Positions 28,476 through 37,634 of a stretch of 64,000 nt of DNA are shown piece after piece. Location: positions 609,695 through 673,694 of the forward strand of contig NZ_JABWDU010000001.1 of assembly GCF_013371465.1 (NCBI RefSeq), read 5' to 3'. A model generated the notes under the pieces. That model did no database searches. It saw only the letters and a list, made by a program, of their open reading frames with translations, and was not told the DNA's origin. The translations under genes and the position numbers were made by a program. Origin of the DNA: Ensifer oleiphilus. GTDB lineage: Bacteria > Pseudomonadota > Alphaproteobacteria > Rhizobiales > Rhizobiaceae. Position 1 is the first letter of the stretch; every line of letters begins with the position of its first letter.

Positions 28476-30296
28476 TCAGTTGAACAGCACACTTGCACCG
28501 TGGTCGGCTGAGCCGGCAATGGCCCGGAACGGCGCGAACAGTTCGCGCCCCATGCCGAATTCGTTGTCGGAGAGATCGGCATGGGCGGGAATGCGCGTCT
28601 TCAGCGCGATATCCTCGACCAGCACCTCGATCGTGCCGGTGACGGCATCGATGCGCACGATGTCGCCTTCCTGGATGCGGGCGATCGGCCCGCCGTCCTT
28701 GGCCTCCGGCGTCACGTGGATGGCGGCTGGCACCTTGCCCGAGGCGCCCGACATGCGGCCGTCGGTAAGGATCGCCACGCGCTGGCCGCGATCCTGCAGG
28801 ATGCCGAGCACGGTCGTCAGCTTGTGCAGCTCCGGCATGCCGTTCGCCTTCGGGCCCTGGAAGCGCACCACGGCGACGAAATCGCCTTCGAGCTTGCCGG
28901 CCTTGAAGGCGGCGTTCAATTCGCCCTGGTCGTGGAAGATCTTCGCCGGCGCCTCGATGACGTGGCGGTCCGGCTTGACGGCGGAGATCTTGATGACCGC
29001 CTTGCCGAGATTGCCGGTCAGCATCTTCAGGCCGCCCGAATGCTGGAACGGGTGGTCGATGGTGGAAAGGACCTTCGGGTCACCGCTTTCGGCTGGTGTC
29101 GGCACGCGCTCGACGCCGCCATCCGCGCCAAGCCGGACGTCGATCTTGTAGGCGTCGAGGCCCTGGCCAACGACGGTGCGCACGTCGTCATGCAGCAGGC
29201 CGCCGCGAAGCAGCTGGCTGATCAGGAAGCCCATGCCGCCGGCCGCATGGAAGTGGTTCACGTCGGCAAGGCCGTTCGGGTAGACGCGCGCAAGCAGCGG
29301 CACGATGTCCGAAAGCTCAGAAATATCCTGCCAGGTCAAAAGGATGCCGGCCGCACGGGCCATGGCGACGAGGTGCATGGTGTGGTTGGTGGAGCCGCCC
29401 GTCGCATGCAGGCCGACGACGCCGTTGACGATCGAACGCTCGTCGATCATTTCGCCGGCCGGCGTAAACTCGTTGCCCATGGCGGTGATCGCCAGCGCCC
29501 GCTTCGTCGCTTCCTTCGTCAGCGCGTCGCGCAGCGGCGTGCCGGGATTGATGAAGGAGGCGCCGGGCAGGTGGAAGCCCATGATCTCCATCAGCATCTG
29601 GTTGGAATTGGCCGTGCCGTAGAAGGTGCAGGTGCCCGGGCCGTGATAGGATTTGGACTCCGCTTCGAGCAACTCCTCGCGGCCGACCTTGCCTTCGGCA
29701 AAGAGCTGCCGCACGCGCGCCTTCTCGTCGTTCGGCAGGCCCGTCGTCATCGGTCCGGCCGGAACGAACACGGCCGGCAGATGGCCGAAGGTCAGGGCGG
29801 CGATGACGAGGCCCGGCACGATCTTGTCGCAGACGCCGAGATAGACGGTGGAATCGAACATGTTGTGCGACAGGCCGACACCGGCGGCCATGGCGATCAG
29901 GTCGCGGGAAAACAGTGACAGTTCCATGCCCGGCTGGCCCTGGGTGACACCGTCGCACATGGCCGGTACGCCGCCGGCAACCTGGGCAACCCCGCCCGCC
30001 TCGCGCGCCGCCTCGCGGATCATCGCTGGATAGGTCTCGAACGGCTGATGGGCCGAAAGCATGTCGTTATAGGAGGTGATGATGCCGAGGTTGGGGACGC
30101 GGTCGCCCGCGAGCGCCACCTTCTCGGCGGGGGAACAGACGGCAAACCCGTGGGCGAGGTTGCCACAGCCGAGAACGCTCCGATGCGGTCCGCTGGAGGC
30201 GGCGCGGCGCACGCGATCGAGATAGGGCTCTCGGTGCGGCTTTGAACGCTCGACGATGCGGGCGGTGATTGCGGCAATGCGGGAATCGGCGGACAT
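28476..30296 (-). CDS. edd: 6-phosphogluconate dehydratase Edd (Entner-Doudoroff)
   Basis: 606 residues, the usual Edd length. It converts 6-phosphogluconate to 2-keto-3-deoxy-6-phosphogluconate using a [4Fe-4S] cluster. Landmarks of the IlvD/Edd family are '[12 protein letters not shown]', '[18 protein letters not shown]', '[20 protein letters not shown]', '[18 protein letters not shown]' and '[20 protein letters not shown]'. The cysteines within these motifs are the expected cluster ligands. It follows zwf-pgl in the same direction, with 176 bp between pgl and edd. The eda aldolase is not in the window. Confidence 0.95.
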   Translation of the reverse strand: MSADSRIAAITARIVERSKPHREPYLDRVRRAASSGPHRSVLGCGNLAHGFAVCSPAEKVALAGDRVPNLGIITSYNDMLSAHQPFETYPAMIREAAREAGGVAQVAGGVPAMCDGVTQGQPGMELSLFSRDLIAMAAGVGLSHNMFDSTVYLGVCDKIVPGLVIAALTFGHLPAVFVPAGPMTTGLPNDEKARVRQLFAEGKVGREELLEAESKSYHGPGTCTFYGTANSNQMLMEIMGFHLPGASFINPGTPLRDALTKEATKRALAITAMGNEFTPAGEMIDERSIVNGVVGLHATGGSTNHTMHLVAMARAAGILLTWQDISELSDIVPLLARVYPNGLADVNHFHAAGGMGFLISQLLRGGLLHDDVRTVVGQGLDAYKIDVRLGADGGVERVPTPAESGDPKVLSTIDHPFQHSGGLKMLTGNLGKAVIKISAVKPDRHVIEAPAKIFHDQGELNAAFKAGKLEGDFVAVVRFQGPKANGMPELHKLTTVLGILQDRGQRVAILTDGRMSGASGKVPAAIHVTPEAKDGGPIARIQEGDIVRIDAVTGTIEVLVEDIALKTRIPAHADLSDNEFGMGRELFAPFRAIAGSADHGASVLFN

Positions 30297-30472
30297 GGCA
30301 AATCCTGTTCCGGAGCGCTCACGCTCCTCATCTTCATCCTGTCATCGATCCGGAGCGTTGCCTGCCTGGGAGAACGTGCAGGCCACGCCCCGGTATGAAC
30401 TCTTTCAACACCTTCGCATTCCGGTGGGGCGCCACCGGTTGAAAGTGTCCTGATCAACCGGTGATCCGGCCG

Positions 30473-31171
30473 TTATGGCGCCCAGTATATCTGCAGCGGC
30501 GAGGCTGCACGGCGCAGCATGGTGCGGATCGGCATCTCGGCCTCGTCGCCGGGGCCTTCCGCCTTGGCAAGCACCACCTTCTTGCCTTCGCCCTCGATGT
30601 GCAGGATCAACAACCTGGCGTCGTGAAGGCTGGAGAAGGTGAACGTCAGGCGCGGCTCGCCGGCGCCTTCTGCTTCCATGGTGATGACGCCGCGTGGCGT
30701 CGTCGCGTCGATCGCCCTTGAAAGTTGCGTGCCGCCTGGGAAGAACGACGCGGTGTGGCCATCCGTTCCCATGCCGAGCACGACGACGTCGAAGGGCGCG
30801 CCGATCTTTGCCGTATCGTTGCTTGCGAGCACGGCCGCATCTTCCGCCGAAGCGGCTGCGTGGTAAAGCGGCAGGAAATGCGCTTTCGCCGCAGGGCCCT
30901 GCAGCAGGTTGGCCGTCACCAGCGCGTGGTTGGAGCGATCGCTTTCCGGCGGAACGAAGCGTTCGTCCACCAGCGTGACCGTGACCTTGTCCCAGGCGAT
31001 GTCCTTCTTGGCGAGCGCCTGGAAGAAGGCCTTCGGGGTAGACCCGCCGGAAACGGCAATGCTGGCGGTTCCGCGCGCGGCAATACCGGATGCAAGAGCC
31101 GCGCTAACGGTGTTCGCCAACCCTTCAGCGAGGACAGCGCCAGTGTCGAATGTGTGAAGCGTCGTGCTCAT
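30473..31171 (-). CDS. pgl: 6-phosphogluconolactonase Pgl
   Basis: 232 residues from the ATG at 31171; an upstream in-frame start overlaps zwf and is rejected. It hydrolyses 6-phosphogluconolactone, linking Zwf to Edd. Family motifs are 'LVDERFVP' (about residues 70-77) and 'VLGMGTDGHTASFFPGG' (about 132-148). It starts 7 bp after the zwf stop, so the two are co-translated. Confidence 0.93.
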   Translation of the reverse strand: MSTTLHTFDTGAVLAEGLANTVSAALASGIAARGTASIAVSGGSTPKAFFQALAKKDIAWDKVTVTLVDERFVPPESDRSNHALVTANLLQGPAAKAHFLPLYHAAASAEDAAVLASNDTAKIGAPFDVVVLGMGTDGHTASFFPGGTQLSRAIDATTPRGVITMEAEGAGEPRLTFTFSSLHDARLLILHIEGEGKKVVLAKAEGPGDEAEMPIRTMLRRAASPLQIYWAP

Positions 31172-31178
31172 TTCTAAC

Positions 31179-32654
31179 CTATATCGCATCGTGCCAAGTG
31201 CGGCCGTCGCGCTCGATCAGCGCGATCGACTGGCTCGGACCCCAGGTGCCGGCGGTATAACCCTGCACCTGCTGTCCGGTTTCTTCCCAGGCCTTCAGGA
31301 TCGGATCGACCCACTTCCATGCCGCCTCGACCTCGTCACGGCGCACGAACAGCGTCTGGTTGTTGCGCACGACGTCGAACAGCAGCCGCTCGTAGGCATC
31401 CGCATTGCGCACGTCGAAGGCCTCGGCAAAGCTCATGTCGAGCGAGACGTTGCGAAGACGCATGCCGCCCGGGCCCGGATCCTTGATCATCAGCGACTGC
31501 TTGACGCCTTCGTTCGGCTGCAGGCGGATGACCAGCTGGTTGGCGGAAATGCGACCGGCACTGTTGTCGAAGATCGAGTGCGGGATCTGCTTGAAGGTGA
31601 TGACGATTTCCGACATGCGACCGGCAAGCCGCTTGCCGGTGCGGATGTAGAACGGCACGCCGGCCCAACGCCAGTTGCTGACCTCGGCCTTGATCGCGAC
31701 GAAGGTTTCTGTGTTGGAAACGCCGCCTTCGAGCTCTTCGAGGTACCCTTTGACCGGGCCGCCGGCGGAGGCGCCTGCACGGTACTGACCGCGCACGGTC
31801 ACCTGCTCGACATTGGAGGCGTTGACCGGCTTCAGCGCGCGCAGAACTTTGAGCTTTTCGTCGCGCACGGCTTCCGCGTCCATCGATGTCGGCGCTTCCA
31901 TGGCAACGAAGCAGACGAGCTGCAGGATATGGTTCTGGACCATGTCGCGCAGCGCGCCGGCCTTGTCGTAGTAGCCAGCCCGATTTTCAAGGCCGACCGC
32001 TTCCGAAACGGTGATCTGCACGTGGTCGATATGGGCGGAGTTCCACAGCGGCTCGTAGAGCGCGTTGGCGAAACGCAGCGCCATCAGGTTCTGCACCGTC
32101 TCCTTGCCGAGATAGTGGTCGATGCGAAAAATCTGCTCTTCGCGGAAGACCTTGCCGATCGTGTCGTTGAGCTCGGTCGCAGACGCCAGGTCTCGCCCGA
32201 TCGGCTTTTCAACGACGATGCGGGTTGTCTTGGTGATCAGCTTGTGGTCGCGGATCTTTTCGGAGATATCGCCGAAGATCGCGGGCCCGACGGCGAGGTA
32301 AAAGGCGCGGATGCGCTCCTTGCCCTCTTCCAGGATCTTCTTCAGCTGATCCCAGCCCTGGTCCGACTTGGCGTCGACCGAGACGTAGAAGAGACGGGCG
32401 GTGAATTTCGCCACTTCCTCTTCATTGTATTCGGCCGGCTTCAGATGTTCCTTCAGCGCATCGGCGGCAAATTTGCGATATTCCTCATGCGTCAACGCGG
32501 CGCGCGAGGCGCCGATGACGCGGGTCGGCTCAGTGATCTGGCCTTCCATCTGGCGGTGGTAGAGCGCTGGCAGCAGCTTGCGCTCGGCGAGATCGCCGGT
32601 GCCCCCGAACACGACGTAGTCAAACGGTTCGACGGGAATGATCTGGCTGCTCAT
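31179..32654 (-). CDS. zwf: Glucose-6-phosphate 1-dehydrogenase Zwf
   Basis: 491 residues. It oxidises glucose 6-phosphate with NADP and feeds the Entner-Doudoroff route. The Rossmann start 'VVFGGTGDLAERKLLP' (about residues 10-25), the substrate/catalytic block 'RIDHYLGKETVQNLM' (about residues 176-190) and 'GVPFYIRTGKRL' (about 326-337) are diagnostic. It is first in zwf-pgl-edd. The promoter should lie in the 201-bp region upstream, which also holds a palindromic repeat. Confidence 0.95.
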   Translation of the reverse strand: MSSQIIPVEPFDYVVFGGTGDLAERKLLPALYHRQMEGQITEPTRVIGASRAALTHEEYRKFAADALKEHLKPAEYNEEEVAKFTARLFYVSVDAKSDQGWDQLKKILEEGKERIRAFYLAVGPAIFGDISEKIRDHKLITKTTRIVVEKPIGRDLASATELNDTIGKVFREEQIFRIDHYLGKETVQNLMALRFANALYEPLWNSAHIDHVQITVSEAVGLENRAGYYDKAGALRDMVQNHILQLVCFVAMEAPTSMDAEAVRDEKLKVLRALKPVNASNVEQVTVRGQYRAGASAGGPVKGYLEELEGGVSNTETFVAIKAEVSNWRWAGVPFYIRTGKRLAGRMSEIVITFKQIPHSIFDNSAGRISANQLVIRLQPNEGVKQSLMIKDPGPGGMRLRNVSLDMSFAEAFDVRNADAYERLLFDVVRNNQTLFVRRDEVEAAWKWVDPILKAWEETGQQVQGYTAGTWGPSQSIALIERDGRTWHDAI

Positions 32655-32755
32655 AGGATAATCTCGATCTTGTTCAGGTCAGGGACACATATAATCTAAT
32701 CGATTTAAAGGCGCTAGGGTGCGACGCAATAAAATGGCCTTCAATGCTCGTTCTA

Positions 32756-32804
32756 ATGCATGTCGCCCGAAAGTGTCCTGCGGTTTCGGGGCCACGACAT
32801 GCAT
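32756..32804. repeat. Palindromic intergenic element of rhizobial type
   Basis: A 49-nt hairpin: outer stem ATGCATGTCG / CGACATGCAT (10 bp), inner stem CCCGAAA / TTTCGGG (7 bp), 11-nt loop. I recall very similar 'GCATGTCG...CGACATGC' palindromes as dispersed intergenic repeats in Sinorhizobium genomes. Only one copy is seen in this window. Confidence 0.6.
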
Positions 32805-32816
32805 AAAAGCAAAAGC

Positions 32817-32859
32817 CTAAGGCACGTGCGTGACGCTATTTTCACGCAACGCGCCTTAG
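32817..32859 (-). terminator. Hairpin at end of the PuuB-like gene
   Basis: Imperfect 16-bp stem (CTAAGGC...GCCTTAG outer arm, CGTGA...TCACG inner arm) with an 8-nt loop. It overlaps the stop codon of the minus-strand oxidoreductase gene and separates it from the zwf region. The poly-T tract is weak. Confidence 0.55.
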
Positions 32860-34142
32860 AGCTTGTCGCGAAGCGCGTACCAGCTGAGCGCGAGGAACAG
32901 AAGCGGCGACCGGAAGCGTGACCCGCCGGGAAAAGCCGGTATTTTCAAGGCTTTCAACAGGTCGAGTTCCGTCTCTTTGCCAAGCGCCAGGTCAGCGTAG
33001 AGCTTGCCGCAATAGTTGGAAAGCATGACGCCGTGGCCGGAATAACCGCCGATCGAGGTGACGCCCGGCATGACCTCGCGACAGAAGGGCGTGCGTGGCA
33101 TGGTGATGCCGACGGAGCCGCCCCAGCCATGGGTGATCTTGATGTTGCCGAGTTCCGGATAGATCTCGCTGATCTGTCGGCGGATATGGGTGGAAATGTC
33201 GCGTGGGTTGTCGGCGGTGTAGGCTTCGCGCCCGCCGAACAACAACCGTCCGTCTTTCGATTTGCGGAAATAGCGCACGACGAAGCGCGAATCGTCGACC
33301 GATTCGCCGCCGGGCAGCACATTCGGATGAGCGGAAAGAACCTCGGTCGCGCCGATGAAGGAGCGGATCGGCATCACATGGCTGGCGCTGACGGGCTCGA
33401 GATTGCCGATATAGGCGTTGCAGGCGACAAGCACCCGGTCTGCGGTGATCGTGCCGCGATCGGTGGTGATGACAACGGCTGATCCCTTGCGTTCGATCTT
33501 CTGAGCCTTCGTCCGCTCGAACAGGTTGGCGCCGGCAAACCCTGCCTGCTTTGCGAGCCCCACCAGCAGCTTCATCGGATGGATATGCCCGGTGCCAGCG
33601 TCGCGGATCCCGAAGTGATAACGGGATGATCCGAGGCGACTTGCCGTCTCCTCCCGTTCCATGAACGAGAGATGCGGATAACCAAAACGTGTCGCCATCG
33701 CCTCGACGTGGTCGCGGTAGTCCTTCTCCAGGCTCTTCTTGTGACCGACCGAGAGCTGCCCCGGCATGAACTCGATGTCGATTGCATGTTCGGCGGCAAA
33801 GTCGAGCACGTGCCGCTTGGCGTTCTCGGCCATGTCGAAGAGCGCCTGCGCCTGTTCATGGCCAAGCGTTTCCTCGGTTTCGTCAGCCCAGGCGCGCTGG
33901 CCGGTGCCGAACTGGCCGCCATTGCGCCCCGACGCGCCGTCGCCGAAGCGGCAGGCGTCGATGAGGGTGACATCGACGCCCTGCCTGGCAAGATTGTAGG
34001 CCGCCTGAAGCCCGGTGTAGCCGCCGCCGATGACGGCGATATCGGCCTTGCGCGTTCCCGGCATCTGCGGGAATTCCGGTCGATCCGGAACGGTTGCCTC
34101 ATACCAGGAGTAACCGGGCGAGATCGGGCTTTGCCAAGGCAT
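32856..34142 (-). CDS. FAD-dependent oxidoreductase, gamma-glutamylputrescine oxidase (PuuB-like)
   Basis: 428 residues of the DAO family. The N-terminal segment 'SPGYSWYEATVPDRPEFPQM' (about residues 8-27) is typical of PuuB-like enzymes. It is followed by the FAD site 'IAVIGGGYTGLQAAYNLARQ' (about 35-54) and 'GASGRNGGQFGTGQR' (about 69-83). Near the C-terminus are 'SGHGVMLSNYCGKL' and hydrophobic residues that may bind the membrane face. It would oxidise gamma-glutamylputrescine to the aldehyde, releasing ammonia and peroxide. The adjacent glutamine-synthetase-family gene (16 bp upstream) would supply that substrate. Confidence 0.83.
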   Translation of the reverse strand: MPWQSPISPGYSWYEATVPDRPEFPQMPGTRKADIAVIGGGYTGLQAAYNLARQGVDVTLIDACRFGDGASGRNGGQFGTGQRAWADETEETLGHEQAQALFDMAENAKRHVLDFAAEHAIDIEFMPGQLSVGHKKSLEKDYRDHVEAMATRFGYPHLSFMEREETASRLGSSRYHFGIRDAGTGHIHPMKLLVGLAKQAGFAGANLFERTKAQKIERKGSAVVITTDRGTITADRVLVACNAYIGNLEPVSASHVMPIRSFIGATEVLSAHPNVLPGGESVDDSRFVVRYFRKSKDGRLLFGGREAYTADNPRDISTHIRRQISEIYPELGNIKITHGWGGSVGITMPRTPFCREVMPGVTSIGGYSGHGVMLSNYCGKLYADLALGKETELDLLKALKIPAFPGGSRFRSPLLFLALSWYALRDKL

Positions 34143-34158
34143 CGGACAGCCTTTCAGG

Positions 34159-35595
34159 TCAGACGTTCAGCAGCAGGAACTCGCGTTCCCACGGGCTGAT
34201 GACCTGCATGAAGGTTTCGAACTCGCCACGTTTCACGCCGGCATAGATGGCGATGAATTCGGGGCTCAGCACCTCGGCAAGCGAGGGCGCCGATTCCAGC
34301 AGCGAAACGGCCTCGAGCAGCCCGCGCGGCAGATCGATTTCGCCTTCGTTGGCGGTGTCTTCCGTCGGTGCCGAGGGCTCGCGACCCTCGATGATGCCCA
34401 GATAGCCGCAGGCAAGCGAGGCGGCGAGCGCCAGATAGGGGTTGGCATCCGAACTCGGCAGCCGGTTCTCGATCCGCCGCGCAACCGGTTCGGACACCGG
34501 AATGCGGAAGGCGGTCGTGCGGTTGTCGTAACCCCAGGCGGTGTTCACCGGAGCCGACATGTCGGGCGTAAGCCGGCGGAAGGAGTTCACATAAGGTGCC
34601 ATCATCACCAGCGTGCGCGGCACATAGTGCTGCATGCCGCCGATGAAATTGAAGAACTCCTTGGAGGCCGAACCATCCGGATTGGAAAACAGGTTGCGGC
34701 CGGTGTTGATCTCGATCACCGACTGGTGAATGTGCATGGCCGAACCCGGCTGGCCCTGCATCGGCTTGGCCATGAAGGTCGCGTAGATACCGTGCTTCAG
34801 CGCCGCCTCGCGGATGGTGCGCTTGAACAGGAACACCTGGTCGGCAAGCTCGATCGGATCGCCGTGGCGAAGGTTGATCTCGAGCTGCGCGGGACCTTCC
34901 TCGTGGATCAGCGTGTCGATCTCCAGGCCCTGCTTCTCCGAGAAGTGATAGATGTCGTCGATCAGTTCGTCGAACTCGTTGATGCCGGCGATCGAGTAGC
35001 CCTGGCCGCCGAGGATCGAGCGGCCGGAGCGGCCTTTCGGCGGATGCAGCGGATAGTCGGGATCGTCATTGGTGGCGACGAGGTAGAACTCGATCTCGGG
35101 GGCGACGACCGGCTTCCAGCCCTTCTGGCGGTAGAGATCGACCACGCGCTTCAGGACGTTGCGCGGCGTGTAGCTGATCTGCTCACCTTCGGAGCCGACG
35201 ATGTCGCAGATCACCTGCGCTGTCGGATCGGTTTCCCAAGGCACCACCGAAAGCGTCGAAAGGTCGGGCACGAGCTTGATGTCGCTGTCGCGCGAATCGT
35301 AGCGGAACTGTCCGGTCTCGTCGGGATATTCGCCTGATATCGTGTGGCGGTAGACGGCTGATGGCAGCGCCAGCGAGGTGTTGGATGTGAACTTGGAAGT
35401 CGGCATCATCTTGCCGCGGGGAACGCCGGCAAGGTCGGGCGTGATGCATTCGATGTCTTCGATCCCGCGGATCTTCAGCCAGTCCGTTGCTTCCTTCCAG
35501 GTCTTGACGCCTCGGAGGGAATGCAGGGCGGCGGGTATTTTCGAGGTCTTGCTGATTTTCGTTGATTGTTGGGCAGCACTTCTCTTGGAGGGCAT
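34159..35595 (-). CDS. Glutamine synthetase-family, gamma-glutamylputrescine synthetase (PuuA-like)
   Basis: 478 residues. Glutamine-synthetase catalytic landmarks are visible: 'APEIEFYLV' (metal-binding Glu), 'EEGPAQLEINLRHGDP', 'GSAMHIHQS' (His of the n2 metal site), 'NRTTAFRIP' and 'ENRLPSSDANPYLALAASLA'. The C-terminal adenylylation motif of GlnA is not seen, which points to the GlnA-like/PuuA branch. It would ligate glutamate to putrescine or another amine. It pairs with the PuuB-like oxidase downstream and with the polyamine importer at 47-51 kb. A true GlnII/GlnT role is the main alternative. Confidence 0.82.
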   Translation of the reverse strand: MPSKRSAAQQSTKISKTSKIPAALHSLRGVKTWKEATDWLKIRGIEDIECITPDLAGVPRGKMMPTSKFTSNTSLALPSAVYRHTISGEYPDETGQFRYDSRDSDIKLVPDLSTLSVVPWETDPTAQVICDIVGSEGEQISYTPRNVLKRVVDLYRQKGWKPVVAPEIEFYLVATNDDPDYPLHPPKGRSGRSILGGQGYSIAGINEFDELIDDIYHFSEKQGLEIDTLIHEEGPAQLEINLRHGDPIELADQVFLFKRTIREAALKHGIYATFMAKPMQGQPGSAMHIHQSVIEINTGRNLFSNPDGSASKEFFNFIGGMQHYVPRTLVMMAPYVNSFRRLTPDMSAPVNTAWGYDNRTTAFRIPVSEPVARRIENRLPSSDANPYLALAASLACGYLGIIEGREPSAPTEDTANEGEIDLPRGLLEAVSLLESAPSLAEVLSPEFIAIYAGVKRGEFETFMQVISPWEREFLLLNV

Positions 35596-35719
35596 AAATC
35601 ACCGGTTTTGGCTTCGGATGGCGCATCATAACCGGAGATTGGCAATTGGCTAGAGCGGGACGATTGACTTTCGCCTCCTTCACCGGAAAGGAATGCGCTG
35701 AAGAGCTCAAAGGTGTTTC

Positions 35720-36904
35720 GTGGCGGAAAAAAGGGATGTGGTGATCATTGGCGCAGGTGCCGCCGGCATGATGTGCGCCATCGAAGCCGGCAAGCGCGGC
35801 CGGCGCGTGCTCGTCATCGACCACGCCAAGGCGCCAGGCGAAAAGATCCGCATCTCCGGCGGCGGCCGCTGCAACTTCACCAACATTCATGCCGGGCCGA
35901 AGAACTTCCTGTCGGCCAATCCGCATTTCTGCAAATCTGCGCTCGCGCGCTACGGTGCACGCGATTTCCTGGCGCTTGTCGAAAAGCACGGCATCGCCTG
36001 GCACGAAAAGACGCTTGGACAATTGTTCTGCGACCACTCGGCCAAGGACATTATCAGGATGTTGCTCACCGAGATGCGCGAGGTCGGCGCCGAGCTCCGG
36101 CTGGAGACGACGATCGAGAGCGTCGAGCGCCATGGCGGCGGTTTTCGGGTGGTGACGGGCGACGGCGCAATTGACGCTCCGTCCGTGGTGGTCGCCAGCG
36201 GCGGCAAGTCCATCCCGAAGATGGGCGCGACCGGGCTTGCCTATAAGATTGCCGAGCAGTTCGGATTGGCGCTGGTGGAGACCCGTCCCGGCCTTGTGCC
36301 GCTGACGCTCGACCCGGTGCAGCTCGAAACCATCGGCGAACTGGCGGGCGTCGCCGCCGACGCCGAGGCGCGCTCCGGCAAGACGGCTTTCCGCGAGGCG
36401 GTGCTCATCACCCATCGGGGCCTCAGCGGCCCGGCTATCCTGCAGATATCGTCCTATTGGCGCGAGGGGCAGGATATCGTTCTGAGGCTGATGCCCGATA
36501 TCGATATCGCCTCGATCCTGAAAGGCTCGCGCCGCAGCAACGGCAAGCAGGCGGTTCAGACGGCGCTTGCCGACATCCTGCCGCGTCGATTGGCGCAGTT
36601 CTTTGCTGACACCGCCAAGCTGACGGGCAAGCAACTCGCCGACCTCTCCGACAAGACCATCGATGCGCTGTCGGCCTCGATCCAGGCCTGGACGATCAAG
36701 CCTGCCGGTTCCGAAGGCTATCGCACGGCCGAGGTGACGCTCGGCGGCGTCGATACCAGCGGTCTCGATTCAAAGACGATGCAGGCGAAGTCAGTTCCCG
36801 GCCTCTATTTCGTCGGCGAATGCGTCGATGTGACCGGTTGGCTCGGCGGCTACAATTTTCAATGGGCCTGGGCTTCGGGTTTTGCGGCCGGCCAGGAGGC
36901 CTGA
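35720..36904 (+). CDS. BaiN/YhiN (HI0933)-family flavoprotein
   Basis: 394 residues from a GTG at 35720 (AAAGG about 7 nt upstream). The FAD site 'VVIIGAGAAGMMCAIEAGKR' is at residues 7-26, followed by the family signature 'ISGGGRCNFTN' (about residues 47-57). The C-terminal hallmark is 'LGGVDTSGLDSKTMQ' followed by 'GLYFVGECVDVTGWLGGYNF'. Members include BaiN and many uncharacterised NAD(P)/FAD oxidoreductases, and the substrate cannot be told. Divergent from the PuuA-like gene, 124 bp away. Confidence 0.87.
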   Translation: MAEKRDVVIIGAGAAGMMCAIEAGKRGRRVLVIDHAKAPGEKIRISGGGRCNFTNIHAGPKNFLSANPHFCKSALARYGARDFLALVEKHGIAWHEKTLGQLFCDHSAKDIIRMLLTEMREVGAELRLETTIESVERHGGGFRVVTGDGAIDAPSVVVASGGKSIPKMGATGLAYKIAEQFGLALVETRPGLVPLTLDPVQLETIGELAGVAADAEARSGKTAFREAVLITHRGLSGPAILQISSYWREGQDIVLRLMPDIDIASILKGSRRSNGKQAVQTALADILPRRLAQFFADTAKLTGKQLADLSDKTIDALSASIQAWTIKPAGSEGYRTAEVTLGGVDTSGLDSKTMQAKSVPGLYFVGECVDVTGWLGGYNFQWAWASGFAAGQEA

Positions 36905-37135
36905 TCCCCGCTTTTGTGGCGCGCCGCTTCAGCCATTGTTAACGGATATGTCTGAACCTCTTTGAATGTCGGCACAGCCGGCGGTTGGCGAGATAGAACT
37001 GTTCCGCAAACGGAAATCACACTGTTTCCATTTTTAGGGCTTTTCTCCGCCACAGCATGGCTGCAATATGATGACGACTGGCAAGCCGGTTTATCCGGGC
37101 CGAACGTTGCCGGTCAGTGAGAAGGACAGGATGTC

Positions 37136-37282
37136 ATGAACCAGCCACGCCGTCGTCCCCGCGCCATCGCGATCGCTCGCACCGACGAGAGCCGCGCCCA
37201 GAGAGTGATGCTCACCCGCATCGCTCTGCTCGCCTTCTTTGCCGTCGCTGCCTTCGCAACGCTTCCGGCCCTTTGGCATTGA
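37136..37282 (+). CDS. Small single-pass membrane protein (48 aa), unknown
   Basis: 48 residues: an Arg-rich cytoplasmic start ('MNQPRRRPRAIAIARTDES') followed by one hydrophobic helix (about residues 27-46, 'TRIALLAFFAVAAFATLPAL') and the end 'WH'. GAAGGACAGG lies 6-14 nt upstream of the ATG. The basic-in layout and the ribosome site make it a credible small gene. No family is recognised. Confidence 0.5.
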   Translation: MNQPRRRPRAIAIARTDESRAQRVMLTRIALLAFFAVAAFATLPALWH

Positions 37283-37634
37283 CGCCGCCGGTCGGCCGCC
37301 TGACGGCCGAGTCTCTGGCGCGCCTTGAGCGCGCGAGCGCCTTCGGAAATTCGTTGGCGAGTGTTGCGCGCTTATACAATTTTTAATCGTTCAAAATGAT
37401 TATTGCGACGAAGTGAGTTCCGTCAGGACTTCGCTACCGGGGAGGTGGCGTAGTCCCGCAATGATTGCTGACGGACTGGCGGTGTGCGCCGCATGATTTT
37501 CCAGAAAAACATCAGCCTGTTTGCGCATCGGGTGGCTCTCGATCGTTTCGTCCTTTTCGCGGTGACGTGAAAGGCGAGACATGCTTCGAGCCGCCGGGGG
37601 AGGCGAATGCGAGCTGCGAGCCAAGGTGTTTTGC
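37283..37634 (+). other. 352-bp non-coding region upstream of the chemoreceptor gene
   Basis: No convincing gene on either strand. It contains an AT-rich stretch around 37370-37400 (TTATACAATTTTTAATCG) that could hold the chemoreceptor promoter. No clear terminator was seen. Confidence 0.35.
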
